NCBI GenBank assembly: GCA_024653405.1
Contig: JANLGB010000033.1
Coordinates: forward strand, 1-14,830
Length of the DNA: 14,830 nucleotides
Direction of reading: 5' to 3'
Source: Candidatus Saccharicenans sp.
GTDB taxonomy: Bacteria; Acidobacteriota; Aminicenantia; Aminicenantales; Saccharicenantaceae
The position numbers and the translations under genes are program-made. The notes beneath the pieces were generated by a model. The model searched no databases. It saw only the letters and a program-made list of their open reading frames with translations, and was not told where the DNA came from. Numbering within the stretch: position 1 is the first letter of the stretch; every line of letters starts with the position of its first letter. Below are positions 13,290-14,830 of this stretch, piece by piece.

Positions 13290-14830
13290 TCAGGAAACCG
13301 CTAATTGCTTTTTTCTGTGCCGGGTCTTAACCTGTTCCATGAAAGCTTCCAGCCGGCTCCGGGTGCTCACCGTTTCGGTTTCGCCGTAAATCAGTGTCGG
13401 CAGGGGAATATCTCCAAAATCTTTCTGAATCCTCCGGGAAATGGCGGCCGCTGTGGTTCCCAGCATGCAGTTGAAGCAGATGACATTGATGATGCCGTCG
13501 GCTCCCTTGCGAGCAAAATCAATAATTCTGGCCACGTTGAGAAAAAGAGTTTGGTTATTATTGTAGTTAAGATAGGTCAGGCTGGAGCGGAGCAATTCTT
13601 CAAAGCGCGGCTCTTTCAATTTAAGGTCGGAAAATTCCAGTTTTTTCCTGACCTGGGCCAGATTGACTTCCCGGACCAGGTTGAGACCAGCGTACTTGAC
13701 CGTTTCCAGCAAATCGCCTTTCGCCAGTTTTTCGTAAAAGCCGCGACTGAAAGTAAAATCAATTTCATCCACCAGGAAGGGCGAGGGCCAGACTTCGGCT
13801 CCGAGTTCTTCCAGCTGCTCAAAGAGGCGGTTATTGGCGAAGGAATTCTGACGGGTATAAATATCGCCGGCAATGCCAATTACCGGTCTATCTTCCGGCC
13901 TGACCTTGATCTGGCTAAAGCGGGTCTTGATTTTAGCCAGGGCTCCGGCCAGGGACTCGCTGGCCAGGCCTTCCTCGATCAGTCTCAAGCCTTCCTGGAG
14001 GGCCTGGTCGACTTCACCCCGGTTGACCTCATAAGGTCTTAACTGGCAGGCGATTCTGACCAGATTGTCCACGGCCACCAGGCCCTGGTATAAGCTTTTC
14101 AGGCCATCAAAACCGATTAATTTCCAGAAATAATCCAGGGTCGGCGTCAGCAGCAGAATCCGGTCCTGGCCCAATTCCTGCAGCAACTGGCGCATGGCCG
14201 GGCCGTACTGTTGCAGGAGGCAGGAATAACGGGCGCCGGGAAAAAAGAAAATCAACCGCTCTTCCGGTTTTCTGTCTGTGGCCAGCTTCAGCAGGTCTCC
14301 CAGCAGAAAGGAATAGGCGTGACATTCCTTGCCCGAAGAATAGCTTTCTCCAAGTTTCAGACTGTGCTCGTCGGGCGGCGGTAGGACTTCGGCCTTCAGG
14401 CCTGATTTTTTCAAGGCCCCGGCAAAAGCCCAGGCATGGTCGGCAAAGTAGGGCAGGACGAGAGGGATTTCCTTAAGTTCTTCTGGGGGCCAGGCTTCCG
14501 GGTTTTCGACCCTCTTCAGTCTGACCGCAGTCCGGCTCGCGGCCCGGTGCTGGCTGACCTCGTCGGCAAAGGCTTCCAGCCTGGTGATCAGCCCGGCTTC
14601 GCCTCGGTGTTCATCGAATTCCAGCACCAGGTGGGGGGTTCTGGGCAGCAGGCGCTTGAGCTGTTTGAGACAGAAAGCATCGGGACCGCAGCCGTAATTG
14701 GTAAGGAAAACCGGGTAGACCGACGGCTGGTGGCTGGACCAGAGGGCCGCCTTTAGCATTTTCTGGGGATACCTCCAGGGAGGAATGGCCGAACTTTCGA
14801 GCTCCCTGGCCAGCTCCACTTCCTCGAGCG
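13290..14830 (-). CDS. 2-hydroxyacyl-CoA dehydratase activase-related protein (DUF2229/COG3581 type), 5' end cut by window
   Basis: The C-terminal 512 or so residues of a protein whose reading frame is still open at the right edge. A GTG at 14819 could start it, but the frame continues upstream and the text there reads as internal. Family signatures are: AIPPWRYPQKMLKAALW, FLTNYGCGPDAF, LVLEFDEHRGEAGLITRLEAF, VLPYFADHAWA, LPPPDEHSLKLG followed by SGKEC, EVNRGEVD, RPVIGIAGDIYTR, GAEVWPSPF, and the closing IDFARKGADGIINV-CFNCMLGT and TRSRLEAF. Proteins of this kind accompany the ATP-dependent activator (HgdC-like) of [4Fe-4S] 2-hydroxyacyl-CoA or benzoyl-CoA type dehydratases in anaerobes. Conserved cysteines (NYGC, KEC, CFNC) may bind an iron-sulfur cluster. 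An N-terminal BcrA/HgdC ATPase portion may lie outside the window. Confidence 0.85.
   Translation of the reverse strand, partial: LEEVELARELESSAIPPWRYPQKMLKAALWSSHQPSVYPVFLTNYGCGPDAFCLKQLKRLLPRTPHLVLEFDEHRGEAGLITRLEAFADEVSQHRAASRTAVRLKRVENPEAWPPEELKEIPLVLPYFADHAWAFAGALKKSGLKAEVLPPPDEHSLKLGESYSSGKECHAYSFLLGDLLKLATDRKPEERLIFFFPGARYSCLLQQYGPAMRQLLQELGQDRILLLTPTLDYFWKLIGFDGLKSLYQGLVAVDNLVRIACQLRPYEVNRGEVDQALQEGLRLIEEGLASESLAGALAKIKTRFSQIKVRPEDRPVIGIAGDIYTRQNSFANNRLFEQLEELGAEVWPSPFLVDEIDFTFSRGFYEKLAKGDLLETVKYAGLNLVREVNLAQVRKKLEFSDLKLKEPRFEELLRSSLTYLNYNNNQTLFLNVARIIDFARKGADGIINVICFNCMLGTTAAAISRRIQKDFGDIPLPTLIYGETETVSTRSRLEAFMEQVKTRHRKKQLAVS

Noticed and set aside
13305..14042. 245-residue open frame opposite the activase-related gene
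   Set aside because: It is the antisense shadow of a gene with strong family signatures on the minus strand.
1..14830. CRISPR array, insertion sequence, prophage or defence system
   Set aside because: No regularly spaced repeats, transposase, integrase, phage or nuclease-like genes were seen. The unusual content here is the signalling locus, not a mobile element.

Overview
This 14.8 kb window looks like ordinary bacterial chromosome. Gene density is high, G+C is moderately high, gaps are short, housekeeping translation genes dominate, and I saw no transposase, integrase, CRISPR or phage gene. Putative sigma70-type promoters and Shine-Dalgarno sites are visible. The gene mix (an orphan 2-hydroxyacyl-CoA dehydratase activase-related protein, a DUF1614 membrane protein, urocanase, and large c-di-GMP enzymes) suggests a heterotrophic, probably anaerobic, Gram-negative-type bacterium. 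A deep lineage such as the Aminicenantes/Acidobacteriota group would fit, but that placement is an impression from family likeness and is low confidence.

Layout. (1) 1-667: a perfect 14-bp hairpin at the left edge, then a small exported protein of unknown function. (2) 675-1268: rsmD, a 16S rRNA methyltransferase. (3) 1324-2187: an unrecognised soluble protein with its own promoter. (4) 2241-4421: rpmE-prfA-prmC, a tight translation operon (ribosomal protein L31, release factor 1, and the methyltransferase that modifies release factor 1) behind a consensus extended -10 promoter. (5) 4428-9219: three genes in a c-di-GMP neighbourhood. An HD-GYP phosphodiesterase-like protein (minus) is divergent from a coiled-coil/linker protein (plus), which converges on a GAF-GGDEF-PilZ diguanylate cyclase (minus). 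Both c-di-GMP proteins begin with a receiver-like domain that appears to lack the phosphoacceptor aspartate. (6) 9417-13256: gltX-hutU-DUF1614, a three-gene plus-strand operon that joins glutamyl-tRNA synthetase to a histidine-degradation enzyme. (7) 13290-14830: a minus-strand acyl-CoA dehydratase activase-related protein that runs off the right edge.

How the genes work together. RsmD, L31, RF1, PrmC and GltX are all translation functions, and PrmC acts on the RF1 encoded just before it. The middle block could both make and break c-di-GMP, and the cyclase carries its own PilZ c-di-GMP receptor. The coiled-coil protein between them is the best candidate for an undescribed component. No gene-free stretch exceeds 300 bases. 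The largest gap, 5550-5826, holds two divergent promoters and no gene that I can support.
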